NCBI GenBank assembly: GCA_002900995.3
Contig: CM035306.1
Span: forward strand, 2,170,001 to 2,234,000
Direction: 5' to 3'
DNA length: 64,000 bases
Source: Ganoderma boninense
Taxonomy: Eukaryota > Basidiomycota > Agaricomycetes > Polyporales > Polyporaceae
This document shows positions 38,801-50,188 of the stretch, piece by piece. Numbering within the stretch: the first letter of the stretch is position 1; the number at the start of each line of letters is the position of its first letter. The notes beneath the pieces were generated by a model. The model was not told the origin of the DNA and did not search any database. It saw nothing but the letters and a program-made list of their open reading frames with translations. Both the position numbers and the translations under genes were made by a program.

Positions 38801-40058
38801 TAGCCTTCTCTGAACGTAGAATGCCCGCAGGGTTCAAGGCGGAACCCCCAAGACCGGCGTGGAGCGAAATATCGGCCCCAAAGGAGGACTGAAGCTCACC
38901 CACACCGGCGCGACGGTGAAGTCTGGAGGCAGAATCGTCGAGCGTGCCCACGGAGATAGCACGAGGGCGAGTCGCGAGGCCCACGCCAAGGTGGTCCGAC
39001 TGTTTGAAGCCCTGGGCGACGTAGCCAGATAGGTAGCTGCCGGCATCAGTCTCACCGTATGACTCCCTAGCTTGGCTGGCACGATGGTACATGTCATTCT
39101 CGTAGATCTCCTCTTCTTCTTCGGCATTGGGTGTAGCAAGTAGCGACGCGGCGGAAGGGCGCAAATGATACGGGTTCGAGACCGTGCTGGCGCGCATGCG
39201 GGCAGGGTTGTTGAGGTTGACCGTGATCGCGGCCTGCGCTTGGTTACGAAGCTCAGAGATCGTGGCCGCAGGGGGGTGGCGGACGCCATCGTCGAGGCCC
39301 AGGTAGTCGAGGGTATGGACATCAAACTCATCATCCATGGATGCCACGGAACGCAAATCGTCCAAGACCGGCAATCCGTTCCCACCGTTCCTCGACGAGA
39401 GCCACGAGGACGAGAAAATGGACGGACCAAATGCATTGGACAGCCCGCCCGAAGGGAGCGTGAGCGAGCCAGACCGGAGGCGGCTGTTGCGCTCGGTCAG
39501 GGCAGAGGAAGCGACGGAGGAGGCGACTGAGGCCGAGTGACGTAAACCCGGGCGGACGGGGGCGGGGCCCGCTGACGTGGTCGTCGGTGTGCTTAGATCG
39601 TTGCGCTGCCTGAGCTGCTCAGCGAAGCTCTCGGTCGAGCCAGCAGGGCTGCCCAAATTGCTCGAGGCCGCGGCGAAGCGCTGCGCGGCAAGCTGGACAT
39701 TGGAGGGAAGGGTGCCGGCCCTGGCTCTGCGAAACCCCGGGGGATAGTTGGTGGGCGGGAGCGGGGTGGTATCAGCGGGAGAGTTAGCGGAAGGGGGATG
39801 CTCGTTAGGAGGGGAGCCACCGGAGGCGAGGGCGCGCAGCGCGGGAGGTCTGTATCTGGCGCCGATGTTCTGCTCTGCTTCGAGCTCCCGTGCGCTGTTG
39901 ACCGCAGGAACGGGTCAGACAAAGCGTATCGAGGGATGCGGATAGACAAGGATGGGGAGGAAGACGCACCGTTTGGCAAATGCAGCAGAGGGGGCGGGAG
40001 GCGGGGTTTTGCCAGAGGACACGCGGGAGAAGGAGTTGTCGTTGGCGGAGAGAGACAT
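35808..40058 (-). CDS. RRM + Pumilio-repeat RNA-binding protein, JSN1/PUF1 type
   Basis: About 1,250 aa in seven or more exons. The start at 40058 reads MSLSANDNSFSRVSSGKTPP. The N-terminal third is Ser/Pro/Ala-rich. Two RRM domains follow, each with RNP2/RNP1: RSLWIGNLDSSFTSEQL with CGFVNFVDQADAI, and RALWIGSIPSTTTPATIL with CGFVNFERLDDAV. After a linker and RRWDASKLRELRKRL come Pumilio helices, including DLASDWLGNTVVQKLFEKCS, HLAMIGIHKNGTWAAQKIIE, LDQFGNYVVQCCLRFG and AQGRFGARSMRACLE, then more divergent repeats. The C-terminus is Gln/Asn/Pro-rich and ends NPPNMNTFHA. This layout matches yeast Jsn1/Puf1 and Puf2, which bind 3' UTRs of mRNAs, often for membrane-associated or mitochondrial proteins. 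Targets here are unknown. Confidence 0.9.
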
Positions 40059-40997
40059 GGCTATAAGATGTTGGATTAGGTATTACTTGATGTTTTTGGC
40101 AGAGCGGATTGCGCGAGAGCAAGCAAGAAGCGGCGAGAGGTAGAAGTAGCAGGTGGAGTCCGATGGGTAACTATGAGCAGGAGGGCTATAGGTCGTAATA
40201 GGGCGAATTTCTTGAAGAAACCAATTTTTGAGGGCGAAGACGGAGAAGGGGATTGCCCAGGACTACTACAGTAGGGTGGACTCCAGTAAATAGTAGGGGA
40301 CTAAGTAGATGAAGGTCGACGTTGGGAGCAGGAGAGCTCGGTAAAGGAGGCCCTCGCTCCCCTCTGCGGCATCTGCCCCTCAAAACTCCGCCCTCTTCTA
40401 TAGCCGCCCACGACAAGCGACAAGCACCCGGCCAGCACCCTTCTTCCGCACACGCACACCCACTCTTCTCCCCCCACGCTCGTCTCGACCGGCCAGGGCG
40501 TGTTGCCCCAATATGCATTCTCCTATTGCTACCAGCACTATACGAACATTCGCTACGTGTACTTATTCCAACGCCCCGCCGCCCCCGATGCCCGCCCCCA
40601 ATCGATCTCGCAGGCCCAGGGGCCTCCGGATCCTCGGCGGTGATTGAGTGTCCATCATCCATCGCACCCAACGGTGCCCGGATGATCTGATGCTCGCGTG
40701 GTGCAAGAAATCAGCAAAGGAAGCATTGTTCCCCAGCGGATGGGGTCGAGGCATCAACTGCGTGACGGCGGGTGGCGACGTGCGTCCAGCAACGAAGAGC
40801 ATGGACAAGACAAAGGAAACATAAACTGAGTGGGGAATGGAGAGGGTTAATCGATACAAAATCTACGGCATGGACGAAACGGCGTATCGCGGCATTGAAC
40901 ATGAAATGTAATAAGATTATCAAGGCAGAAAAAGCCAGGGAGGGGCCAAAGTCAGGGCGAGAATAGGCGTGGAAAGCGTGAATGATAGGACCGCCGA
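40059..40997. other. PUF promoter and 5' flank
   Basis: Spacer of 940 bp upstream of the minus-strand PUF gene. It contains ORFs on both strands of up to 160 codons, which I read as chance frames in GC-rich sequence. No second gene seen. Confidence 0.4.
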
Positions 40998-43900
40998 TTA
41001 TGAAAGCGACGTGCGTGAACCCCTCCTGCTCGACCGCGTGCGCGAACGGGTTGCGGCCGCATTGGCGACACGCTTAGATCGCCGGAGTGGCCGCTCCTGA
41101 ACACAGTCCGTTATGTCGGGGAGTGATGTGGACACTGAAAGCGTCTCGGTCTTGTCCATGCATTCATCCGTTGGGGACGTCTCCCACTCCGACGTGGCGC
41201 AGAGAACGTGGAACATCTCCTCTTCCGTAGGGCTAAGCGGCGTCTCGACGGTGGCAGCGATCTCCTCAATCGCTGGCCGATGCTCGTCGAGGGCAGCGGT
41301 CGCGAGAATGAAGGGAGGGTGTGTGGACAGATGATCCTCCCACGAGACCTCAAATTCTCGCGGAGGCAACTCCAGCCGGTGAGAAGCCATGCTCCGGCGC
41401 CTCGCCTGCGATGCCGACTCGAATTGGGGACCAAATTCCGGATGTGCTGTTTGTAGGGCGACAGCAGGCTGCAGGGTATGAAGAGCATCGGGGAATAGCG
41501 AACGCAGGTCATCCGATAGGAACGTTGTCAATGTAGCGTCATCCTTCGCCATGTTCTGCGCTAGGCGGAGAGGAACCCAGGTACCACAGACGAGCGGCGA
41601 ACCAGCGGTGATGACAACGACGCTCGGCGCTGTCGGAATAGCAACGCTCAGGACCTGTGAGATCGTGGAAGCGTTCACGAAATCGGTGTCCACTCGTCGG
41701 AGAAGGATCGATGAGCCCCAAGTCAACCGATACACAGCGACACCTAAGAGAAACCAACAGGCTATGTCAATTTCCATGATCAGAAGAGAATCCATAACAG
41801 CCGCACCTTCGAGTTGAATTGCCGAAATAGCTGGAACGGAGGGCATGGTAGTGGGAATTGCAAGTCCCTTGTCTCCGGCTGTGCCTTGTGACAACGGCCG
41901 CTCGACCAGTTGCGGTGCCGTAGCATGGCTCGACGCGGGTGGCACGGACACAGCCTGAGTGAGACACAGCGAGGTCAAGGACGAGAGTAGACATGGAGAA
42001 GAGATCGACGAAAGTCCGCCGTGCTCGGTACACGTTGAAGCACCGGCGGAATGCACGTCCAATGGGGCAAGCGTAGAGCGTGAGAGTGTCGGAGATGGAG
42101 AGGATGAAGCGGCGGCGGCAGTAGAAGGCCCACGGGTTGGAGACAGGTTCCGTTCCTCTGGGGAAGTGGCCCGTGTGACACGGTACTCGTGCCACGCACC
42201 ATCATCGAGGTCATGGGGCTTAACGCTGTCAGGCCCAAGAATCTCCACATCCCTCCAATGGAGCTCGAAAGATGGGCCCGCGGTCTGGAGGTTGAGCGCA
42301 CGCTCCTCCACAGGGCTCTCGCATGGGTCGAAAGGGACAATGGGAGAAAGCAACTCAGGTGGCGGTGTGGGGTCATTCTCAGGGAAGAACAAAGGAAGTT
42401 CGTCATCTTCCTGTTTGACGCGCGCAAACGCTTCCGAGTATGTGCTGGGCCAGGACCACACCGCGAAATGACCTGACGAGGATTGCTCCGCCCGACGCTC
42501 GGCAGCAGCAGCTTGCGCCACAACGTCTATCACCTTTAAGTCTGTAGCGGCGTTATCGAGGTGCTCCCAAGCATCCAGAAGACCGCGGACGTCTGTCGGC
42601 TCTTCCTTAACCACAACGTCTTCGTCTAATTGCGCCGAGGGAGAGCGAGGACCTGGGCTTTCCCACTGCGTCTCTGCATCGGCGTCAGGATCACCGAAGA
42701 AGTCGTCTTCCCATGTTGAGTCGTCGTCTTCAGATGGGGTGTGGAGGCGACCAACGGATAAATGCCGGGAGCCTGTCATGGTGATATGGAAGTCCTCATC
42801 TTCTTCCTCGGAGTCTGGCGGCGGAGAGCCTGACAATGTGCTGTAAGGAACGGAAGGCGAACGTCGACTGCCGGCGTCGGAATGCGAGGGAAGATCCGGG
42901 GAGAAAGACAAGCGGAAGCCAGGAGGAGGTGCGTAATATTCAGCGGGGATGGCGGCAGATGGCCGAGAGCTGGAGGGTGTTGAAGATGAGGAAGTAACTG
43001 ATTCTTCCCCGTCCGAGTCAACTGACATGAAGTCACTGTCTGACTGGTCGCACTGCGCGTCATATTCAATGGGACTGGGCTGTGGGTCTGGCGTGCTCCC
43101 AACGTGCGAGTCATAGGAAGTAGCATCGGACGAGGATGCTCTTGGGGCAGGCGTGAGAGAGGGTTTCAATCTGAGCGTGAGCTTGACCTTCGGTGGTCTC
43201 CTGTCTTCGTCGTCCGAAGAATCAGTGACAGACTCCGGAACCTTGTCAGCACAGGACCGTAAGAGACGCTTCCGCTTCTGGCCCGCCTTTCGCAGCCTGT
43301 CGCGCTCCCGTTTCTTCTCGCGTCCTGCATTGATCGGCATGCCAACCTTGCCATTCTCGTTGTAGTCGCACAGTCGGATGCCTGCGCGTGCAAATGGGCA
43401 AGGGGCACCAGCAGCCTTGCTAAGATACCACACCGCAGTACCTCGTCGGAAGTTGGTAAGACGGTTTTGATCTTCGGCTTGGGTGCAATGCGCGCCGCCA
43501 ACTCGAGAGTATAATCCGGCTACGAGTTCGTCGTCGGACGGTGTGCCCGACATGATGTGACGAAGGAGGAGTGGTTGGTCCAGTTGCGTATCGCAGCGAT
43601 GGGAATGGTTCCGCATGAACGTTGTGATAGCTTGTCCAGCCGCCGATAGGCTAAGGTGTACACATGCGGTCAGTCAAGATTAATGTCGCTAGAGAGATTA
43701 TGACGCACTTCTGGCATACTAAGCCATGCTGCATACATAGCTCGCCGAGATCTTTGACAGTCACGGCGCGATTGTCCTTGAACGAGTATGATATACATGC
43801 ACATTCGAAGGATGCGAGAGGAGAAAACACTCACGACAGCCATGAGGGAGCGTCCGATAGCGAGGAAGACCTTGCTGTTCGCGTCGTCGGGGTGAAGGGT

Positions 43901-44142
43901 GACATGTGGGGGAGGGAACGGAGGCAAGGTGGGCTCTGTGGCGGCGGAGGATTGGCGTGACGGGGTGGCTTTGCCTTAGAACCTGGCAAGGGCTTGAGAC
44001 GGCGGGGAGGGGGAGAGGGGACATCAGCGGGCTGTCGGAGGCGAAGAGAGGGCTTGATGGCGGAGCTGGACCGAATTCTGGTCCCATACTGGTGGTTGGG
44101 GGACGGATGGGGTGAAGGGGCGGGGAGGATGGGTGTGAGCAT
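40998..44142 (-). CDS. GDS1-like winged-helix protein
   Basis: The main exon is 872 codons; four further exons lie upstream. After a proline-rich N-terminus (QYGTRIRSSSAIKPSLRLRQ) a winged-helix block emerges only when exons are joined: HVTLHPDDANSKVFLAIGRS, LMAVDNRAVTVKDLGELCMQ, HGLVCQNLSAAGQAITTFMR, DQPLLLRHIMSGTPSDDELV, then RRGTAVWYLSKAAGAPCPFA and RAGIRLCDYNENGKVG. This matches the fungal GDS1 winged-helix family (yeast Gds1, linked genetically to nuclear-mitochondrial signalling), a likely DNA-binding regulator. Next are a basic NLS-like stretch (REKKRERDRLRKAGQKRKRL), long acidic Ser/Asp-rich tracts, a possible membrane-like hydrophobic segment (LLIMEIDIACWFLLGVAVYR) and an Arg-rich end (ATRSRTRSSRRGSRTSLS). 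The first intron uses an unusual donor (GTTCTA, 47 bp). The start at 44142 is the least certain part. Confidence 0.78.
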
Positions 44143-46206
44143 GAGAGAGGCCGGGGGGCATGAAGAGAAAAGGGTGGGTGGGCGTCGGCCAGCGAGGGTG
44201 GAGAGGGCGAGGGTGATTAGGAGGGGCGGGAGGGAGGAGGTGGTGGGGGAGAGCAAGTTGAAGAGAAAGGAAGACAGCACGCGCTTCTCTGACCCTAACG
44301 GTAACCGTCGACCCAGCGTGCCTAATTCGAGCTAGCCCAAGCCTGTGAATCCTGATGCCCGCAGCTCCGATCTAGATGACGCAACCCAAAAACGCCCGTC
44401 CTCCCCAAAAGCCGCCCGCCCGCCCCGCCGCCCACGCGTCCCGCAGTGACACACATCTCGCCCCGTCGCGGGGCACCCGTGTCCGGAAACGAACCAAGCA
44501 GACAATCTCCAACTCTCCGCGCTCGGCTCCAGCGACGTCGCTAAGACCGCGAGAAGCATCAATTTGTCATGTAATCTTGGGTCCCCAGTGCCACCCACCT
44601 GCGTAGCTGCACACCGAAAGCCGCCCATCCGCTTGATGGATCATGGCAGAGCTAGTCCTGTCTCCATTCGTGAACAAAGAATCCAGCCCCCCCACCCTCC
44701 ACTCCGCTTCCCTCCGTCCCCATGGCCTGTCTTGCACCGTCGGAACCTTACCGTCTTGGACGGCACACTTTCTGATAACGGCGTTTTCCGTGGACTTCCC
44801 CGAGGGATGCTCCGTTGCTGCGCCTTCTTCATCCCTACAGCCCTGCAATATCAAATGCCCACCTCAGCGGCAGCGACACTGTACTTGGCGGCGTTGACCA
44901 ATGACTCACAAGGCACAGTTAACCACCGGTGTTGCCGGGCCACTCATCCTGCATAGCTGGACCTTTGCTTTCCGCTTGCCTTGAAGGAATGCCTCGGCAC
45001 CCTCTGATCGTCGATCGAGGCGTCACTCCACCGCCGAGTCCTGGCCATGCCAGTTTACGGCCCGCCTCATGGACCACCCCAGGACGAAGAGGACATGAGG
45101 AAAACACTAGGTCCCGGGTGCTCGGTGATCTCTCCTGCGATGGGGTGGCGATCACCCTCATGTCAGCAACCCTCCGTAACTCGAAAACGATGCGGCGAGC
45201 GTATAACTACTCCTTTAGCTTTGCCCGGACAAGGTACCGGAGCTCCTGCGTTGGGTGCTCCGCAGCGTACGTCCGCCGCTTAATCATGAAGAGGTCTCGA
45301 GCTAAACCCGGAATCGGGAGCACGATAAACTCTCTAGATACATATCGAGGGCATGCGCGACGTCAGAGGTGCTCACACTGGGTGAAATCGCATTTTACAC
45401 GCACCTGGTGACTCTGAGTGTGCTCTCCTTCATCCCACTCTCAGAACGGAACCACCCTACACTTCGTGGGCTGAATAGCAGGGGCACAAGCTACTCAATA
45501 TCATTCTGCCCCGGCCGCTTGTCCCCTTCACTTGGTCGAACCTCCCAATCAAGCTACCATGGGCCTGTCTCCAACATTGTGCACCATCCGTCTATGCGAA
45601 AGCAACCCGTCATCCACTCACTCAAGATCCCGTCCGACTGAGGCCATCATATCAACCAGAGGTGGAGCTGCCGTTGGCGGAGGTTCGTAATGGCGTCACC
45701 AAGGAGTAGAGCGCAGTCTCAGGTGTTCAGATCTTCAGCGTTCCAACACCTAATTGTGATCATATGGGAGAGAATAATCGAAACAGAGGGTTGTCAACAG
45801 AGATGGATAGCTGTTAAGCGTCGGAAGCAATGCGGGGGGAAGCGGTTGTGGTTCCGTAAAGGTGTTGAATCGATGACCTTGTCGCAACCATTCTGAGAAT
45901 TTCAACAATAAGTGAAAAATAACCCATACATTAGGCACTTAATTGTGCTTGGACACATGATCGCGATGTGGCTCAGGCTGACGTCCCGACGCTCACCCTT
46001 CTTCGCAGAAGACAACTTACAACGTCTCTTTCAGTCTCTCCAGCTCTATAACAGCCAATCCATCGTCCGTCAATCGATTCAAGGACCCCATATGTAGAAC
46101 ATCACAGTACGGTAGAAGATACTAGTACACAGTCGGAGCACACTGCGCGACACAAAACATGCCAAAGCCAATAATGTAAACTACGAGAGAAGACCGACGA
46201 AGCATG
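44143..46206. other. 2 kb intergenic, no gene recognised
   Basis: Holds the 5' flank of the GDS1-like gene and the 3' flank of H1. ORFs up to 160 codons (44929-45411 plus, for example) lack domain or splice support. The part past 45.6 kb is AT-rich. No repeats or RNA genes found. Confidence 0.4.
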
Positions 46207-47251
46207 TCATGCAGCAGCCTAGGAGAGTCATGAGTTATAATAGAAATGAACGGTAAATAATAAATAACATACCTTCTTCGCTCGCGGCTTAGCTGCTGGT
46301 TTCGACGCAGACTTCGCCTTGGTTGCCTTCGCCACAACGGCCTTTACCGCCGTCTTCTGTAACAGCACTGTGAATACTCACATCGATAATGAGAGATAGA
46401 GCACAAACCTTCTTCTCGGCAGTCTTCGCAGTGCTCGCCTTCTTCGTGGTTGTGGATGCCTTAGCGGTCTTCGTGGTCTTAGCAGGCGCCTTCTTCACAC
46501 TCGCAACTGCAGCCTTCTTGGGAACAGCTGTAGCCTTCTTCGCGGACGCTGCCTTCTTCACAGGCACGGGAGCAGCGTTCTACACATGTTGTTCAAGCAC
46601 GATTATAAAACAAGAACGAATATAAATCACAAACCTCGTTGTTAGGGACAGGCTTGGGCTTAGGCGCCAGCTTGACCTTGCCGGAGGGGCCTTTGGGGAA
46701 GGCGAAGGTGCCGTCCTCAACTCCGTTCTGGATGGCACGAGTAAAACGCGAGGAATCGACCTTGCCCTTGATAGCATCAAGGCCGTATCGCTCCAGGATC
46801 ATCTGTTTTGAAATCATAGTGAGGGCCCAACCACGATTACAATGGCTCTAACCACATACCTTCTTCAGAACAGTTCGCGAAACACCAGAACGCTCCTTCG
46901 CATCTACGATGCATTCCTGTATCGAATGAGCATCGAGCAATGTCACGCAGCGAAGAAAGCAACCTTGATCATCTCCTTCCACGTCGGGTGAGCCTTGCCC
47001 TCGTCGGCAGCCTTAGCCGCCTTGGGGGCCGCAGCGATCTTGGGCTTCTTGATACCAGCCGGCTTTGCAGCCTTGGTGGTCGTCTTCTTCTCGGTCGCCT
47101 TCTTCTCAGAGGCCTTCTTCGACTTGGGCTTGTCGGCCACAGCAGATTTGGGCTTGTCCGTGGACTTGGGCTTTTCAGCAGCGGACTTGGGCTTGTCGGT
47201 AGCGGTAGACTTGGGCTTCTCGGAAGCAGTGGACTTGGGTGCAGTGGCCAT
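46207..47251 (-). CDS. Linker histone H1
   Basis: Six exons, start at 47251. The N-terminal tail is almost only Lys, Ala, Ser, Thr and Pro (for example MATAPKSTASEKPKSTATDK). The globular H15 winged-helix domain is spread over three exons: HPTWKEMIK, ECIVDAKERSGVSRTVLKK and MILERYGLDAIKGKVDSSRF, then TRAIQNGVEDGTFAFPKGPS and GKVKLAPKPK. The C-terminal tail is Lys/Ala-rich (VKKAPAKTTKTAKASTTTKK) and ends PRAKK followed by a last mini-exon encoding AAA and stop at 46207. H1 binds linker DNA at the nucleosome dyad and compacts chromatin. The many introns are typical of basidiomycete H1 genes, unlike the intronless metazoan ones. A TATA-like element lies about 140 bp upstream. Confidence 0.93.
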
Positions 47252-47390
47252 TGGATCGAAGGAGAGGGCGAGGGTGAAATGGAGAAGCGGATGGGTTGTG
47301 GTTGGGGGAGTGGGAAATATCGGACGTAAGGGCAAAGTCAGGGGAGGCCACCTTGGGGAAATGGTGGCGGCGAGACCGAGAGGGCGCCTT

Positions 47391-47396
47391 CTTATA
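47391..47396 (-). promoter_or_regulatory. TATA-like box of the H1 gene
   Basis: TATAAG on the minus strand, 140 bp before the H1 ATG, in an otherwise GC-rich segment. Good position for the core promoter of a highly expressed gene. Confidence 0.45.
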
Positions 47397-47702
47397 GGGA
47401 CGCGTGCGACGCGTCTCACGTGAGTGCTTGACGCGTTTTGTTTACTGCAAACCTTATTTCCTGTTGGAACGCGTGCCACGCTACTCGAGAAGCGCCCATC
47501 CATGCCCATGCGTGGGCACTGGCCGTTACCCTTGTTCCACCTTTTCTCGCCCATGCTCCTGGCAGTACCGCCGTCGCAATGGGTGTTGGCTCGTAGGCAC
47601 AGCATATTGTGAAATTTCTCCTCGCTCGACATGCCCAAATTTCGTTCAAACTGGACATCCCGCCCCGTAAACAGACTCTGCCAAGTAACTTGAAGCTGGG
47701 GG

Positions 47703-49878
47703 TCATTCTTCATTGATTGCAAACCCACCCAAGTCACGCAAAATGAAAACGGCCTCCTCAACTCGCATCTCTAGCACTGTCAACTTCTCCATTTTCTTCT
47801 CCCATTCTGCCAACAACTCTCGCTCACTTCGAGTCAACAACCGCTGTTCGTCCTGACTCACGTCGCTGCGTTGCCGCTTCTCCAGTACGGCCTTGAGGTT
47901 CGGTTCCTGTTGCTCAGCTTGCCTGCGAATAGCGATGTTGTACAAGGTCTTGTACATATTACCGAGGAGGACGTTGTACGCTTTTTGTAAGTCAACATAC
48001 CTGAAAGCATCCACAGAGACCAGACTAAGAACAATGCGTTGACAGTGTACAGCAACGCTCGCACGCACCAGAGGTAGAACATACGCGTAGGATTGCGGTC
48101 CGCACTCTTGGGGACCTCTTGAAGGCTGACAAGAGATTCGGCTGACATGGAGGAAAGCAGCGGTCGGACATCCTTTGGAGCCATCATACCGACTTTGGAG
48201 ATCTGTGGTTTAACTTAAGAAACTTTCCCCACAGCACCTAGTCTCTCGGGATCCTGGGCTTACTTGTTTCTCGTCCATCATCCCAGTGTCCAGCAGCAGT
48301 CGTACGATTCGCACGCCTTCGTCCCCGTGTCGCTCCCGGGCGACGGCCTCCAGAACACGCCGGCGTAGTCGTCTAGCTATGATCTCGAACTCGACCTGGA
48401 CCTTGGACCCATTCATGGAGATAAAAGATGCGGAGCGCCCAGCGGGGCTCGGGTTATCAGCAGACGCAAGGATGCCAAGATACTCCTTCAACAGCGTCAT
48501 AGCGGGGGGTTTCCTGGACGACTGGAGCACAAGGCCTACGGATAAATCAACTTCGTCTGGTAGATGCATTGCAATGTTGCCGAGAGACGTTGGATCTGCG
48601 AGGACAAACTTAGCAACGACTTTATGCAACCAATCAATGATTCTCCCACCCGATCGGACATCCGACAATTTGCGCTGCTTCGGTTCCGTAGCCTTCAAAG
48701 TGGCCCGGAGCACCAGACCAGCGCACTGGTTGAAACGTTCCGATGCCGTACACTCGACCAGCTGTTTGGGGCGAATTAGCTGGGTACTGGCAAACGCTAC
48801 TTCTCATCCAACCTTGTTGCGAATGTGCACATTGAATCGCTCGCAGTTCACGCGGAAATATACCTCCCCCTACGCTCGGTGCTGAGATCAACAAGCAATA
48901 TACACCAACAAGGACATGACTCACGTCAACTTCAACATCCTCCTCTATCGCTTTGCGCTTTGAACGCATGTCAGGATACGCCTCTTATGTATTCCTTTAA
49001 CGAACCTTCGAGGGCTTAGAGAACTGATCCTGAGCTTTTCGTTTCTAGAACCTGGGCATCTCATCCTCTGTCTACAGTTGACACGAAGGGAGGACTCACC
49101 ATGCCAGCTTGTCCCGCTTCCTCTTCCTCTCGTTTGAGCCTAGCTTCCGCGATCTCCTTGGCCTCGCGCAGCTCCTTGGCTGTAGGAAAGCCGGATATTT
49201 TTCGCTTCTCCTCAGCTTCGTATCGTATTCGCTTGTCACGAGGTGAAAAATGCGAGATGACAGTTGAGGGCTTCAAATATTCCGCCTCGATTAGTTTGTG
49301 CAGCGTCTGTGTTACAATGGCGGGGGCTGGAATGTCCATTAGCTTCGTTGCGCACGGGCAGCATATAGCAGGCACCTTTGAGAGGGTCGTATATGGATAA
49401 CTGAGATACAATATCTGGCGGCCGGAGTTTGCCATGGTCCAGGATTAATTGCACAATCTCTCCGCCCTGGCGAAGAGACATAAGGACGGATAAAAAACGT
49501 GCCGAGGACAGACTCACCGCTCTACCGTACAGTTGTCCCGCTAACCAGACAAATCGCCCATAACGTAACCTCATAAAGCACTCATCTGTGTTCATCTCGA
49601 ATACCTCTCCCTCATCGACAGATTGAGCATGCCACAATAAGTTATGCTGTACGAGGACCAGGATGGATGCGCGGACGACGCGCGGTTTGAGTTTCGAGAA
49701 CCGAACTAGCTGCGAGAGCCCAAGGCGGCCGTGAGTGAGGAGAAGAGATGCGACGGTCTGGGTTTCGCATAAGTAATATACTCAAGTCCCAAATAACGCA
49801 TGCACTCACGGCGGTGAGAGGGCCGAAGACCGCTCGCACAATTTCTGTGCACAGCCGTGCAGTGTCTGCATCCGCCAT
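47703..49878 (-). CDS. RPC82: RNA polymerase III subunit RPC82 (C82/RPC3)
   Basis: A gene of many short exons. The start at 49878 gives MADADTARLCTEIVRAVFGP. Then come the first winged-helix elements (LLLTHGRLGLSQLVRFSKLK, where the exon starts within the first helix, and RVVRASILVLVQHNLLWH), FMRLRYGRFVWLAGQLYGRA, GGEIVQLILDHGKLRPPDIV, and the second module (TQTLHKLIEAEYLKPSTVIS) with a basic coiled helix (AKELREAKEIAEARLKREEE). Middle exons include YFRVNCERFNVHIRNKLVEC and LQEVPKSADRNPTRMFYLW. The C-terminal coiled coil (EWEKKMEKLTVLEMRVEEAV) ends FILRDLGGFAINEE. C82 forms the initiation heterotrimer with C34 and C31 and helps open tRNA and 5S promoters. It lies 310 bp from the divergent acidic-protein gene. 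Confidence 0.88.
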
Positions 49879-50188
49879 GGCAACAAACTACGAAAACATT
49901 CGGGAGACAGACAAAGTCACCAAGGTCGCGGTGGGTAGAGAGAGAGCGCGCGCAGAGGCCTTGAGAAGGTATTAGGTGGAGAACTACGGCGTTGGGAGTC
50001 TGGTAAGTAGAACCAGAATAGCCAGTCGGCGAGAGCCTGCCCTGAACAACAAGCGCTTACCGTCGTCCGGCCTTGCGCTGCCTCTCCTCCAGTCCTCCAT
50101 TCGCCCACACATCCCTTCCTCCTCTTCTCACAACGCGCACAACTCCAGACTTTCACCCCCTCCAATTCGCTTTTTATCTCTCACAGAC

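Noticed and set aside
49976..50188. Upstream in-frame extension of the acidic-protein gene
   Set aside because: The frame is open but the sequence is CT-rich leader, and the ATG at 50189 begins the acidic protein. The extension also approaches the divergent RPC82 start.
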